Shown: one piece after another, positions 24,241 through 32,377 of the stretch
Numbering within the stretch: the stretch's first letter is position 1
Layout: the number at the start of each line of letters is the position of its first letter
Assembly (NCBI RefSeq): GCF_001544915.2
Contig: NZ_FCOE02000039.1
Coordinates: forward strand, 1 to 64,000
Length of the DNA: 64,000 bases
Origin: Caballeronia pedi
GTDB lineage: Bacteria; Pseudomonadota; Gammaproteobacteria; Burkholderiales; Burkholderiaceae
Reading direction: 5' to 3'
Translations under genes and position numbers: made by a program
The notes under the pieces: generated by a model
Told to the model about the DNA's origin: nothing
Databases searched by the model: none
The model's input: only the letters and a program-made list of their open reading frames with translations

Positions 24241-24256
24241 TATAGCAGCTGCTATA
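24241..24256. promoter_or_regulatory. Perfect 16-bp palindrome upstream of alpA
   Basis: TATAGCAGCTGCTATA is fully self-complementary and lies 100 bp upstream of the alpA start. A near copy occurs at 15345-15360. It is a likely operator for a dimeric regulator of the element. Confidence 0.6.
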
Positions 24257-24301
24257 TCGGGTCACATCTAACCGACGACGTTCTGTTGTCGATTTTATTG
24301 G

Positions 24302-24326
24302 TAGACTATTATTTAATAAAAGTCTA
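24302..24326. promoter_or_regulatory. 25-bp AT-rich near-perfect palindrome upstream of alpA
   Basis: The layout is TAGACT-A-TTATT-T-AATAA-A-AGTCTA, with symmetrical arms of 6 and 5 bp broken only by single central or mismatched bases. It lies between the integrase end and alpA. It could be a second operator or an integrase accessory site. Confidence 0.5.
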
Positions 24327-24405
24327 TTTGCGGACCTAAAAGATGGGAAGATTGAAACGCGTAGTGCTCGCTGCGGTCGTATCGACGCTCTGTTGGGCGG
24401 CGGCC

Positions 24406-24432
24406 AAAGAAAACGCCCGCTTCGTGCGGGCG
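24406..24432 (-). terminator. Terminator after the integrase gene
   Basis: On the minus strand CGCCCGC and GCGGGCG enclose a 5-nt loop followed by TTTTCTTT. It lies 28 bp beyond the integrase stop. Confidence 0.8.
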
Positions 24433-24460
24433 CTCGGGTTTGGGCTGAATATGACAATCT

Positions 24461-25681
24461 CTACGCGCGTTGCTGAAGCGGTGAACGCTCCCGCAAATCG
24501 CTAAGGTACTGACTCCAAAACGCCATCATCTCCCGGCGTTCCGCCAGATAGTCGCCCCGATGATAGATGCCGCGAACACCGGGCCGCTTATGAGCTAATT
24601 GCGCTTCGATAACATCGCTGTTGTAACCCTTCTCGTGCAGCAGCGTTGAAGCCGTCGAGCGGAAACCGTGCGGCGTATGGGCTTCCTTGCCGTCGCAGAT
24701 ATTGCGCATAGCACTATGCAATGCGCTCGCGCCCATAGGCATACCCTCAGTACGGTGGTTCGGGAAAACGAACTCACTCCTTCCGCGAATTGCCCGTAAC
24801 GCTTCGAAGATTCCTACCGTAGCATCCGTCAACGGGACGATGTGATCCCGCCGCATTTTCATACGCGCCGCCGGCACGCTCCATACGCGCGCATCTGTGT
24901 CCACCTCAGCCCAGCGGACGCCCAGCATTGCGCTAGGCCGCAGGAACGTGTGAGCAAGTAGATTAAGCGCATACCGCGTCCACGGGCTTCCGCCGTAAGC
25001 GTCGATTCTGCCGAGAAGGTCTTTCAGATCATCTTCTGCCGTGACAGCGGCCAAGTGCTCGGTCTGCACAGGTGTCAGAGCGCTTCGCACATCCGCTGCG
25101 ACGTTGCGCTCTGAGCGCGCGGTGACAACTGCGTATTGGAGTACCTTTGAGACAAGCTGATGCACCTTCACCGCGAGCGCGAACGCCTTCCGTTTCTCGA
25201 TCGCTGCAATCATTTCTAGGACATCGGCTGCTCGGATCGCGCCCACGGGAAGATGGCCGATCTTCGGATACGCGTCGTTCTCCAGTCGCGCCGTAACTGT
25301 CTTCGCGTAAGACGCAGACCAGCGGTTAGACTGCTTCGCAATCCACTCTTGGGCGACGGTCTTGAACGAGTCGCGCCCGCCCTCCTTCGCTTGGGCGGCT
25401 CGCTTCTCGACCAACGGGTCGAGCCCCTTGACGATCTGGCGCTTCGCTTCCTCGCGTTTTTCGCGCGCATCCGCCAGCGTCATGGCAGGATATGCGCCCA
25501 ACGCAATTGTCCGTTCCAAGCCGCTGCACCGATATTTAAGCCGCCAGAGCTTCGAACCTTCCGCTGTCACGGTGACATAAAGCCCGCCGCCGTCCGACAG
25601 CTTGTAGGGCTTCCCCTGCGGCTTGGCGTTCTTCAGTTGAGCATCGGTCAGCGGCTTTACGATACGGGGCATGGGCGGCAT
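24461..25681 (-). CDS. int: Tyrosine integrase (P4-type, DUF4102 arm-binding domain)
   Basis: A 406-residue integrase. The N-terminal arm-binding domain (KPLTDAQLKNAKPQGKPYKLSDGGGLYVTVTAEGSKLWRLKY) is the DUF4102 type. The catalytic domain shows an Arg in LLAHTFLRPSAMLG, HTPHGFR, the LAHKRPGVRG stretch and a Tyr in IYHRGDYLAERR. It catalyses site-specific integration and excision of the element. Its 5' end faces the chromosome junction, with a 13-bp repeat 36 bp upstream. It lies at the right end, as usual for these elements. Confidence 0.92.
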   Translation of the reverse strand: MPPMPRIVKPLTDAQLKNAKPQGKPYKLSDGGGLYVTVTAEGSKLWRLKYRCSGLERTIALGAYPAMTLADAREKREEAKRQIVKGLDPLVEKRAAQAKEGGRDSFKTVAQEWIAKQSNRWSASYAKTVTARLENDAYPKIGHLPVGAIRAADVLEMIAAIEKRKAFALAVKVHQLVSKVLQYAVVTARSERNVAADVRSALTPVQTEHLAAVTAEDDLKDLLGRIDAYGGSPWTRYALNLLAHTFLRPSAMLGVRWAEVDTDARVWSVPAARMKMRRDHIVPLTDATVGIFEALRAIRGRSEFVFPNHRTEGMPMGASALHSAMRNICDGKEAHTPHGFRSTASTLLHEKGYNSDVIEAQLAHKRPGVRGIYHRGDYLAERREMMAFWSQYLSDLRERSPLQQRA

Positions 25682-25716
25682 CGGGGACGTAGGGGATGCA
25701 ACGATTATAGCCGAAC

Positions 25717-25729
25717 GAATCCCCCAAAA
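25717..25729. repeat. Candidate attR: 13-bp direct repeat
   Basis: GAATCCCCCAAAA, identical to 7008-7020, lies directly upstream of the integrase start. The alternative pair TTCTTGATGGGAA (6926-6938 and 25854-25866) would place the junction about 140 bp further right. No tRNA gene is recognisable at either end. Confidence 0.45.
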
Positions 25730-25871
25730 ACCCCGAAAAATGCGGTTACCCAGCGCAACAACGCGATGCTATATGATATAAACAAGGGGAAATAGTCGTT
25801 TCGTTTCAGTTGTTTATGATGCTTTTGTAGTTTCAGTGATACTACCGTGTTGCTTCTTGATGGGAACCGCC

Positions 25872-26021
25872 ATGTCTGATCTGTTCGACGAATATCCAAT
25901 GCTTATTTTTGCGCTCGAGTCGCTCGTGGCGCTCGCCTTGCTGATCTTCATCGTCGTATGGACGGCATCGGGCAAGAAGAAAAACCAGAACCGCTCGAAC
26001 GATCCGGCGAAACGGCGCTGA
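25872..26021 (+). CDS. Small single-pass membrane protein between the element and apaG
   Basis: A 49-residue protein MSDLFDEYPMLIFALESLVALA... with one membrane helix (about 10-32) and a basic tail (SGKKKNQNRSNDPAKRR). GGGAA lies upstream of the ATG. It lies outside both candidate right junctions, so it is probably native chromosome. It converges on apaG. No family recognised. Confidence 0.5.
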   Translation: MSDLFDEYPMLIFALESLVALALLIFIVVWTASGKKKNQNRSNDPAKRR

Positions 26022-26045
26022 GCGTCCCTTTCCGCCGGCTCCCGC

Positions 26046-26420
26046 TCAGTGGAGCGTGCGCGGCATATGCAACGCGAATTCCGCTACCGGCGCCTCGAAA
26101 CGCTCGCCGTCTTCGGCCACACAGAAATACGCGCCGCGCATCGTGCCGACAGGCGTCGCGATCACCGCCCAGCTCGTGTATTCGAACTGCTCGCCCGGAG
26201 GCAGAAGCGGTTGATGCCCGACGACCCCGAGCCCCTTCACTTCCTGCACGTGATCGTTGCTGTCGGTGATGATCCAGTGCCGCGAAATCAGTTGCGCCGC
26301 GACCTGACCGGTGTTGCGGATCGTCAGTGTGTAGGCGAATGCGTACTGCCGGCTGTCGGGATCGGACTGCTCCGGCAGGTACCGCGTCTCCACGGAGACG
26401 CTGAATTCGTACTGGCTCAT
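26046..26420 (-). CDS. apaG: ApaG protein
   Basis: A 124-residue single-domain ApaG (DUF525) protein, a fibronectin-like beta sandwich. It shows ETRYLPEQSDPDSRQYAFAYTLTI, the VKGLGVVGHQPLL glycine motif, and FEYTSWAVIATPVGTMRGAYF. ApaG is linked genetically to Co2+/Mg2+ resistance and diadenosine tetraphosphate metabolism, but its molecular role is unclear. It is divergent from rpe and normally neighbours mltA in Burkholderia. Confidence 0.93.
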   Translation of the reverse strand: MSQYEFSVSVETRYLPEQSDPDSRQYAFAYTLTIRNTGQVAAQLISRHWIITDSNDHVQEVKGLGVVGHQPLLPPGEQFEYTSWAVIATPVGTMRGAYFCVAEDGERFEAPVAEFALHMPRTLH

Positions 26421-26639
26421 CGTTGTTCCAATTCCAGTTCAATTGGCCGCTGCCCCGCCGCGCAGAACCGTGCGGGCGCGCCGCCATTCGTCAGGCATTC
26501 TCCTTGATGCTGGCCGCGCCCGCAACACGCTTGGCGCCCGGCGCCGCACCCGCACGACGCATTAGCCGTTCGGACGAGGGCACTCCAGGGAAAAACGCGG
26601 GTTAAAATCACGCCTTTAGGTCGCTACCCGGTCACGTCC

Positions 26640-27335
26640 ATGGCGCAATTCCACATCGCTCCCAGCATCCTTTCCGCTGACTTTTCCCGCCTCGGCGAGG
26701 AAGTCCGTAACGTCGTCGCCGCCGGCGCCGACTGGATCCACTTCGACGTCATGGACAACCACTACGTGCCGAATCTGACGATCGGTCCGTTGGTGTGCGA
26801 AGCCATCCGCCCGCACGTGGACGTGCCCATCGACGTGCATCTGATGGTGCGCCCGGTCGACCGCATCGTGCCCGATTTCGCGAAAGCCGGCGCCAATGTG
26901 ATCAGTTTTCATCCGGAAGGTTCGGATCACATCGACCGCACGCTCTCGCTGATCCGCGATCACGGCTGCAAGGCGGGCCTGGTGTTCAATCCCGCGACAT
27001 CGCTCAATTATCTCGATCACGTGATGGACAAGGTCGATCTCGTGCTGATCATGTCGGTGAATCCGGGCTTCGGCGGACAGTCGTTCATTCCCGAGGCGCT
27101 CAACAAACTGCGCGAGGCGCGCGCGCGCATCAATGCGTATCGCGATCGCACGGGGCGCGAGATTCATCTCGAAGTGGACGGCGGCGTGAAGATCGACAAC
27201 ATCGCTGAAATCGCGGCGGCCGGCGCGGACTCGTTCGTCGCGGGCTCGGCCATTTTCGGCAAGCCCGACTACAAAGCGGTCATCGACGCGATGCGCGCGG
27301 AACTGGCCAAGGCCGAAGCGGGAGCGAAGGCATGA
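26640..27335 (+). CDS. rpe: Ribulose-phosphate 3-epimerase
   Basis: A 231-residue TIM-barrel epimerase that interconverts ribulose 5-phosphate and xylulose 5-phosphate. Typical motifs are APSILSADFSRLGEEV, HFDVMDNHYVPNLTIGP, VHLMV, MSVNPGFGGQSF and EVDGGVK, with the metal-binding His and Asp residues in place. Its stop overlaps the gph start by 4 bp, so the two are translationally coupled. Confidence 0.95.
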   Translation: MAQFHIAPSILSADFSRLGEEVRNVVAAGADWIHFDVMDNHYVPNLTIGPLVCEAIRPHVDVPIDVHLMVRPVDRIVPDFAKAGANVISFHPEGSDHIDRTLSLIRDHGCKAGLVFNPATSLNYLDHVMDKVDLVLIMSVNPGFGGQSFIPEALNKLREARARINAYRDRTGREIHLEVDGGVKIDNIAEIAAAGADSFVAGSAIFGKPDYKAVIDAMRAELAKAEAGAKA

Positions 27336-28072
27336 GCGAGATTGCAGCGACCCAGTCGCCGTTCGTGAACCGGCCGATCCGCGCGGCCATCATCGACCTC
27401 GACGGCACGATGGTCGATACCGCGGACGATTTCGTCGCCGCGCTGAACGCGATGCTCGCGCGCATCGGCATCGAGACGCCCGTCACGCGCGATGAAGTCA
27501 CGGACTATGTCGGCAAGGGTTCGGAAAACCTGATTCGCAGCGTCCTGGCGGTACGGCTGTCGCCGTCGCAGGCGACCGCGCAATTCGACGACGCGCTCGC
27601 GATCTATCAAACCGAATACGCGAAGGTCAACGGCAAGCATTCGACGCTCTTCCCCGAAGTGAAGGAAGGCCTCGAAGCGATGCGCGAAAGCGGCGTCGCG
27701 CTCGCGTGCGTGACGAACAAGCCGCATCGGTTCGCGGTGGAGTTGCTCACGCACTTCGGCATCGCGGATTTCTTCAAGGTGATTCTCGGCGGCGACTCCC
27801 TGCCTGCGAAGAAGCCCGATCCGCTGCCGATGCTCACGGCCTGCGAACGGCTGGACGTCTTGCCGCGCGAAACCGTGGCGGTCGGCGATTCGGAGAACGA
27901 CGCGCTGGCGGGCCGCGCCGCGGGCCTCGCGACCCTGACCGTTCCGTACGGTTACAACCACGGGAAACCTGTACAGTCCGTGAAATCCGATGGTATAGTT
28001 TCCTCGCTGCGCACCGCAGCACTGGCGATTGCCGCCACTTTGGCGCCGCCGGATACCACCCTGACTGAATAA
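27332..28072 (+). CDS. gph: Phosphoglycolate phosphatase
   Basis: A 246-residue HAD hydrolase that removes 2-phosphoglycolate. Motif I is IIDLDGTMVDTADDF with the nucleophile Asp. CVTNKPHRFAVELL is motif II, KKPDPLPML motif III, and VGDSENDALAGRAAG motif IV. It overlaps rpe by 4 bp and is followed after 8 bp by the trp leader peptide. The same gph-trpE linkage is known in other Burkholderia and Pseudomonas-type genomes. Confidence 0.93.
   Translation: MSEIAATQSPFVNRPIRAAIIDLDGTMVDTADDFVAALNAMLARIGIETPVTRDEVTDYVGKGSENLIRSVLAVRLSPSQATAQFDDALAIYQTEYAKVNGKHSTLFPEVKEGLEAMRESGVALACVTNKPHRFAVELLTHFGIADFFKVILGGDSLPAKKPDPLPMLTACERLDVLPRETVAVGDSENDALAGRAAGLATLTVPYGYNHGKPVQSVKSDGIVSSLRTAALAIAATLAPPDTTLTE
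27970..27999 (+). promoter_or_regulatory. Candidate trp promoter inside the gph 3' end
   Basis: TGTACA (27970-27975) and TATAGT (27994-27999) are separated by 18 bp, about 80 bp before the trp leader peptide. The -35 box is weak. Read-through from rpe-gph is the alternative. Confidence 0.35.
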
Positions 28073-28080
28073 GTCCATCC

Positions 28081-28155
28081 ATGTTTCTCAACAGAAAACG
28101 GAGTCTGAGCAGCATCGACCGGGGAGCCTGGCCCTGGCGTCGCTGGTCGCGCTAA
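28081..28155 (+). CDS. trpL: trp operon leader peptide
   Basis: A 24-codon frame starting 8 bp after gph. It begins MFLNRKRSLSS and contains three tryptophan codons in the run WPWRRW just before its end. The cluster of Trp codons followed by mutually exclusive hairpins and a T-run marks a ribosome-mediated attenuator. The ribosome would stall here when charged tRNA-Trp is scarce. Confidence 0.8.
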   Translation: MFLNRKRSLSSIDRGAWPWRRWSR

Positions 28156-28170
28156 CCTCGCCCGAGGTAC

Positions 28171-28219
28171 GCTGAAGCCATGTCGCGTCGTGCTTCATCC
28201 GCTTCAGCATCCGTTTTTT
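28171..28219 (+). promoter_or_regulatory. Transcription attenuator of the trpEGDC operon
   Basis: GCTGAAGC (28171-28178) pairs with GCTTCAGC (28201-28208), followed by six T at 28214-28219: a terminator. A second GCTTCA copy (28192-28197) can pair with the same left arm and exclude the terminator. A small stem ACCTCG/CGAGGT lies at 28155-28168. Sixteen bases after the leader peptide stop, this is the layout of a trp attenuator. Confidence 0.75.
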
Positions 28220-28442
28220 GTTTCGCTGCGCATCCCTGCGCCGTTTCCGTCGAATCGTCATACATCGAGCCTCGCTCACGCACGCGTCGTGTAGTGCCGC
28301 GCGAGTCGTCCTCTCCGCTTCTGCAAATCGAAGCGGCCGGACCGTCGTATGCGATCATCACGGGATTCGACCGACCGCAGCGCCCTGCACTCCCCGATGC
28401 CGCGCCACCTTTGACAAGCGCGCGTCGCTCAAGGATCGCAAC

Positions 28443-29939
28443 ATGACCGAACTCGAATTCCAATCGCTGGCGAACGAAGGCTACAACCGCATTCCGCTCA
28501 TCGCCGAAGCCCTCGCCGACCTCGAAACGCCGCTCTCGCTGTATCTCAAGCTCGCGCAGTCCGAGCGCAACGGCGCGAACTCGTTCCTGCTGGAATCCGT
28601 CGTGGGCGGCGAGCGCTTCGGGCGCTACTCGTTCATCGGCTTGCCGGCCCGCACGACCGTAAGCGTGCAGAACGGCAAGACGCAAGTCGTCACGGACGGC
28701 AACGTCGTCGAGACGGATGAAGGCGATCCGCTCACGTTCATCGAGAACTATCAGAAGCGCTTCAAGGTCGCGATGCGTCCGGGCCTGCCGCGTTTCTGCG
28801 GCGGTCTCGCCGGCTACTTCGGCTATGACGCGGTGCGCTACATCGAGAAGAAGCTCGCGCACACCGCGCCGCCCGACGATCTCAACCTGCCCGACATTCA
28901 ACTGCTGATGACGGAAGAGGTCGCTGTCATCGACAACCTCGCGGGCAAGCTCTACCTGATCGTCTACGCCGATCCGACCCGGCCCGAAGCGTATGCGAAA
29001 GCGAAGCATCGGCTGCGTGAGTTACGCGCGCGTCTGCGCGTGACGGTGCAGCCGCCGGTGACGTCCGCGAGCGTGCGCACCGAAACGTTCCGCGAGTTCA
29101 AGAAGGACGACTATCTGAACGCCGTGCGCAAAGCGAAGGAATACATCGCGGCTGGCGAACTGATGCAGGTGCAGGTCGGCCAGCGTCTCATCAAGCCGTT
29201 CCGCGACAACCCGCTTTCGCTGTATCGCGCGCTGCGTTCGCTGAATCCGTCGCCGTACATGTACTACTACAACTTCGGCGGCGAAATGCATGTAGTCGGC
29301 GCGTCGCCGGAAATCCTCGTGCGTCAGGAAAAGCGCGCGGAAGATCGCATCGTGACGATTCGTCCGCTCGCCGGCACGCGGTCGCGCGGCAACACGCCGG
29401 AGCGCGATGCCGAACTCGCCACCGAACTGCTGAACGATCCGAAGGAAATCGCCGAGCACGTGATGCTGATCGACCTCGCGCGCAATGACGTCGGCCGCAT
29501 CGCGCAGACGGGCTCGGTCGCGGTGACGGACAAGATGATCATCGAAAAGTATTCGCACGTGCAGCACATCGTGAGTTCGGTCGAAGGCAAGCTGAAACCC
29601 GGCATGAGCAACTTCGACGTCCTGCGCGCGACCTTCCCCGCCGGCACGCTGTCCGGCGCGCCGAAGGTCCGCGCGATGGAACTCATCGACGAACTCGAAC
29701 CGGTCAAGCGCGGCCTGTACGGCGGCGCAGTCGGTTATCTCTCCTTCAGCGGCGAAATGGATCTCGCCATCGCGATCCGCACCGGCCTCATCCACAAAGG
29801 CAATCTCTACGTTCAGGCCGCAGCGGGCGTCGTCGCCGATTCGGTGCCGGAATCCGAATGGCAAGAGACGGAGAACAAGGCGCGCGCCGTGCTGCGCGCC
29901 GCCGAGCAAGTGCAAGACGGCCTCGACAGCGACTTCTGA
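28443..29939 (+). CDS. trpE: Anthranilate synthase component I
   Basis: A 498-residue chorismate-binding enzyme that makes anthranilate with TrpG. The tryptophan feedback site FLLESVVGGERFGRYSF is intact, so allosteric inhibition is expected. The catalytic domain shows GELMQVQVGQRL, SPEILVR, RPLAGTRSRG, DLARNDVGRI and the FPAGTLSGAPK signature. The start at 28443 has AAGGA upstream; the frame is open further 5' through the attenuator but is not coding there. It leads trpE-G-D-C. Confidence 0.95.
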   Translation: MTELEFQSLANEGYNRIPLIAEALADLETPLSLYLKLAQSERNGANSFLLESVVGGERFGRYSFIGLPARTTVSVQNGKTQVVTDGNVVETDEGDPLTFIENYQKRFKVAMRPGLPRFCGGLAGYFGYDAVRYIEKKLAHTAPPDDLNLPDIQLLMTEEVAVIDNLAGKLYLIVYADPTRPEAYAKAKHRLRELRARLRVTVQPPVTSASVRTETFREFKKDDYLNAVRKAKEYIAAGELMQVQVGQRLIKPFRDNPLSLYRALRSLNPSPYMYYYNFGGEMHVVGASPEILVRQEKRAEDRIVTIRPLAGTRSRGNTPERDAELATELLNDPKEIAEHVMLIDLARNDVGRIAQTGSVAVTDKMIIEKYSHVQHIVSSVEGKLKPGMSNFDVLRATFPAGTLSGAPKVRAMELIDELEPVKRGLYGGAVGYLSFSGEMDLAIAIRTGLIHKGNLYVQAAAGVVADSVPESEWQETENKARAVLRAAEQVQDGLDSDF

Positions 29940-29951
29940 GGAGACAAGACC

Positions 29952-30536
29952 ATGCTGCTGATGATCGACAACTACGATTCCTTCACCTACAACCTGGTCC
30001 AGTATTTCGGCGAACTCGGCGAGGACGTGCACACGTATCGCAACGACGAAATCACGCTCGATGAAATCGCGAAGCTGAACCCCGAGCGCATCTGCCTCTC
30101 GCCCGGACCGAGCAATCCGCAGCACGCGGGCATCACGCTAAACGTGCTGCGCGAATTCTCCGGCAAGCTGCCGATTCTCGGCGTGTGCCTCGGCCATCAG
30201 GCGATCGGCGAGGCGTTCGGCGGACGCGTCGTGCGCGCGCAGACGATCATGCACGGCAAGGTGAGCCAGATCGAAACCGACTGTAGAGGGGTGTTCTCCG
30301 ATCTCCCCAAACACTTCAATGTGACGCGCTATCACTCGCTCGCCATCGAGCGCGAGTCTTTGCCCGACTGTCTCGAAGTGTCCGCATGGACGCCGGACGG
30401 CGAAATCATGGGCGTGCGTCACCGCGAACTCGAAGTGGAAGGCGTGCAGTTCCATCCGGAATCGATTCTTTCCGAGCACGGCCACGCGCTGCTCGAAAAC
30501 TTCGTGAAAAACTCCTCGACCGGCAAGCGGGCCTGA
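29952..30536 (+). CDS. trpG: Anthranilate synthase component II (glutamine amidotransferase)
   Basis: A 194-residue class I amidotransferase that feeds ammonia to TrpE. The triad is visible: Cys79 in GVCLGHQ, His168 and Glu170 in VQFHPES. The N-terminal MIDNYDSFTYNLVQY and LSPGPSNP segments are typical. It lies 12 bp after trpE and 4 bp before trpD. In some relatives TrpG also serves folate synthesis as PabA; its place here argues mainly for tryptophan. Confidence 0.95.
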   Translation: MLLMIDNYDSFTYNLVQYFGELGEDVHTYRNDEITLDEIAKLNPERICLSPGPSNPQHAGITLNVLREFSGKLPILGVCLGHQAIGEAFGGRVVRAQTIMHGKVSQIETDCRGVFSDLPKHFNVTRYHSLAIERESLPDCLEVSAWTPDGEIMGVRHRELEVEGVQFHPESILSEHGHALLENFVKNSSTGKRA

Positions 30537-30540
30537 CAAC

Positions 30541-31575
30541 ATGACCATCACCGCACAAGAAGCGCTGCAACGCACGATCGAGCATCGCGAGATTTTCCAC
30601 GACGAAATGCTGCATCTGATGCGCCAGATCATGCGCGGCGAGATGTCGCCCGTCATGGCCGCCGCGATCATCACCGGCTTGCGCGTGAAGAAGGAAACCA
30701 TCGGCGAGATCGCCGCTGCCGCTACTGTAATGCGCGAGTTCGCGAACCACGTCGAAGTCGAGGACAACTCGAATTTCGTCGATATCGTCGGTACGGGCGG
30801 CGACGGCTCGCATACTTTCAACATCTCCACCGCGTCGATGTTCGTCGCGGCGGCGGCGGGCGCGAAGGTCGCGAAGCACGGCAATCGCGGCGTGTCGAGC
30901 AAATCGGGCAGCGCGGACGTGCTCGAAGCGCTCGGCGTGAATATCGATCTGACACCGGAACAAGTGGCCGCGTCGATTGCCGAAACCGGCATGGGCTTCA
31001 TGTTCGCGCCGAATCATCATCCGGCGATGAAAAACATCGCGCCGGTGCGCCGCGAACTCGGCGTGCGCACCATCTTCAACATTCTCGGGCCGCTGACCAA
31101 TCCGGCCGGCGCGCCGAACCAGCTTCAGGGCGTGTTCCACGAAGACCTCGTCGGCATTCAGGTGCGTGTGATGCAGCGGCTCGGCGCAAAACACGTGCTG
31201 GTGGTGTACGGCAAGGACGGCATGGACGAAGTGTCGCTCGGCGCGGCGACGAAAGTCGGCGAGCTGAAACATGGCGAAGTGACCGAGTACGAGATTCATC
31301 CCGAGGATTTCGGCCTGCAGATGGTGTCGAACCGCACGCTGAAAGTGCAGGACGCGCAGGAATCGAAGGCGATGCTGCTCGGCGCGCTGAACAACAAGGC
31401 GGGCGTCGCGCGCGAGATCGTCACATTGAACGCCGGGACGGCGCTTTATGCTGCGGATGTCGTCGAGTCGATCGAAGCTGGCATGGCTGCCGCGCGCCAA
31501 GCAATCGAAAGCGGCGCGGCGCGCGAGAAGATCGAAGCACTCGTGAAATTCACGCAGCAGTTTGCGAAGAAATAA
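30541..31575 (+). CDS. trpD: Anthranilate phosphoribosyltransferase
   Basis: A 344-residue enzyme that transfers the phosphoribosyl group of PRPP to anthranilate. Motifs are VDIVGTGGDGSHTFNIST (PRPP site), KHGNRGVSSKSGSADVLEALG, FAPNHHPAMK and RTIFNILGPLTNPA. It lies 4 bp after trpG and 11 bp before trpC. It is not fused to trpG, as expected for this group. Confidence 0.95.
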   Translation: MTITAQEALQRTIEHREIFHDEMLHLMRQIMRGEMSPVMAAAIITGLRVKKETIGEIAAAATVMREFANHVEVEDNSNFVDIVGTGGDGSHTFNISTASMFVAAAAGAKVAKHGNRGVSSKSGSADVLEALGVNIDLTPEQVAASIAETGMGFMFAPNHHPAMKNIAPVRRELGVRTIFNILGPLTNPAGAPNQLQGVFHEDLVGIQVRVMQRLGAKHVLVVYGKDGMDEVSLGAATKVGELKHGEVTEYEIHPEDFGLQMVSNRTLKVQDAQESKAMLLGALNNKAGVAREIVTLNAGTALYAADVVESIEAGMAAARQAIESGAAREKIEALVKFTQQFAKK

Positions 31576-31586
31576 CGGAAGCCAAT

Positions 31587-32372
31587 ATGAGTGACATTCT
31601 GGATCGCATCATCGCGGTCAAGCGCGAGGAAATTCGCGCAGCCGAACAGAGCGCGCCGCTCGAAGAGCTGAAGCTCGAAGCCAGCGCGCGCGATCTGCGC
31701 GATTTCACCGGCGCGTTGCGCGCGAAGCACGCGGCGAATCAGGCGGCGGTGATTGCGGAAGTGAAGAAGGCGAGCCCGTCGAAAGGCGTGTTGCGTGAAC
31801 ACTTCGTGCCCGCCGACATCGCGCGCTCGTACGAAAAAGGCGGCGCCGCGTGCCTTTCCGTGCTCACCGACGTGCAGTTCTTCAAGGGCAGCGTCGCCTA
31901 TCTGGAGGAAGCGCGCGCCGCGTGCAGCCTGCCGGTGCTGCGCAAGGACTTCATCATCGATCCGTATCAGATCATGGAAGCGCGCGCGATGGGCGCGGAC
32001 TGCATTCTGCTGATCGCCGCCGCGCTCGAACTGTCGCACATGCAGGACCTCGAAGCGTACGCGCATTCGCTCGGGCTCGCGGTGCTCGTCGAAGTGCACG
32101 ATGCCGACGAACTGCGCGATGCGCTCACGCTGAAGACGCCGCTCATCGGCATCAACAATCGCAATCTGCGCACGTTCGAAACCACGATCGACACGACCAT
32201 CGGCATGCTGGAACAGGTGCCGGACGACCGGATCGTCGTGACGGAATCGGGCATCCTGTCGCGTCTCGATGTCGACCGGCTGCGCGCGATGCGCGTGCAT
32301 ACCTTCCTCGTCGGCGAAGCGTTCATGCGCGCCGACGATCCTGGCGCGGAACTCGCGCGCATGTTCTTCTGA
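31587..32372 (+). CDS. trpC: Indole-3-glycerol phosphate synthase
   Basis: A 261-residue TIM-barrel enzyme that closes the indole ring. It shows VIAEVKKASPSKGVL with the catalytic Lys, LSVLTDVQFFKGS, LRKDFIIDPYQI, LIGINNRNLRTF and VTESGI. It is monofunctional, without a TrpF domain. It ends the trp genes here; trpF, trpB and trpA are not in the window and lie elsewhere in Burkholderia genomes. Confidence 0.95.
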   Translation: MSDILDRIIAVKREEIRAAEQSAPLEELKLEASARDLRDFTGALRAKHAANQAAVIAEVKKASPSKGVLREHFVPADIARSYEKGGAACLSVLTDVQFFKGSVAYLEEARAACSLPVLRKDFIIDPYQIMEARAMGADCILLIAAALELSHMQDLEAYAHSLGLAVLVEVHDADELRDALTLKTPLIGINNRNLRTFETTIDTTIGMLEQVPDDRIVVTESGILSRLDVDRLRAMRVHTFLVGEAFMRADDPGAELARMFF

Positions 32373-32377
32373 ACGTC

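Larger units (their letters stand above)
7008..25729. mobile_element. Integrated phage-satellite-like element between mltA and apaG
   Basis: An approximately 18.7-kb block separates housekeeping genes that are usually close together. Integrase, AlpA-like regulator and primase-helicase sit at the right end, in the order typical of P4-like/PICI-like satellites. A serine recombinase, repressor-like protein, iteron-like repeats, ejection-protein-like genes and cargo fill the rest. The 13-bp direct repeat GAATCCCCCAAAA occurs at both proposed ends. No terminase, portal, major capsid or tail-tube gene is seen, so it is either a satellite or a strongly reduced prophage. Base composition is lower in GC than the flanks in several parts, by eye. 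Confidence 0.8.
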
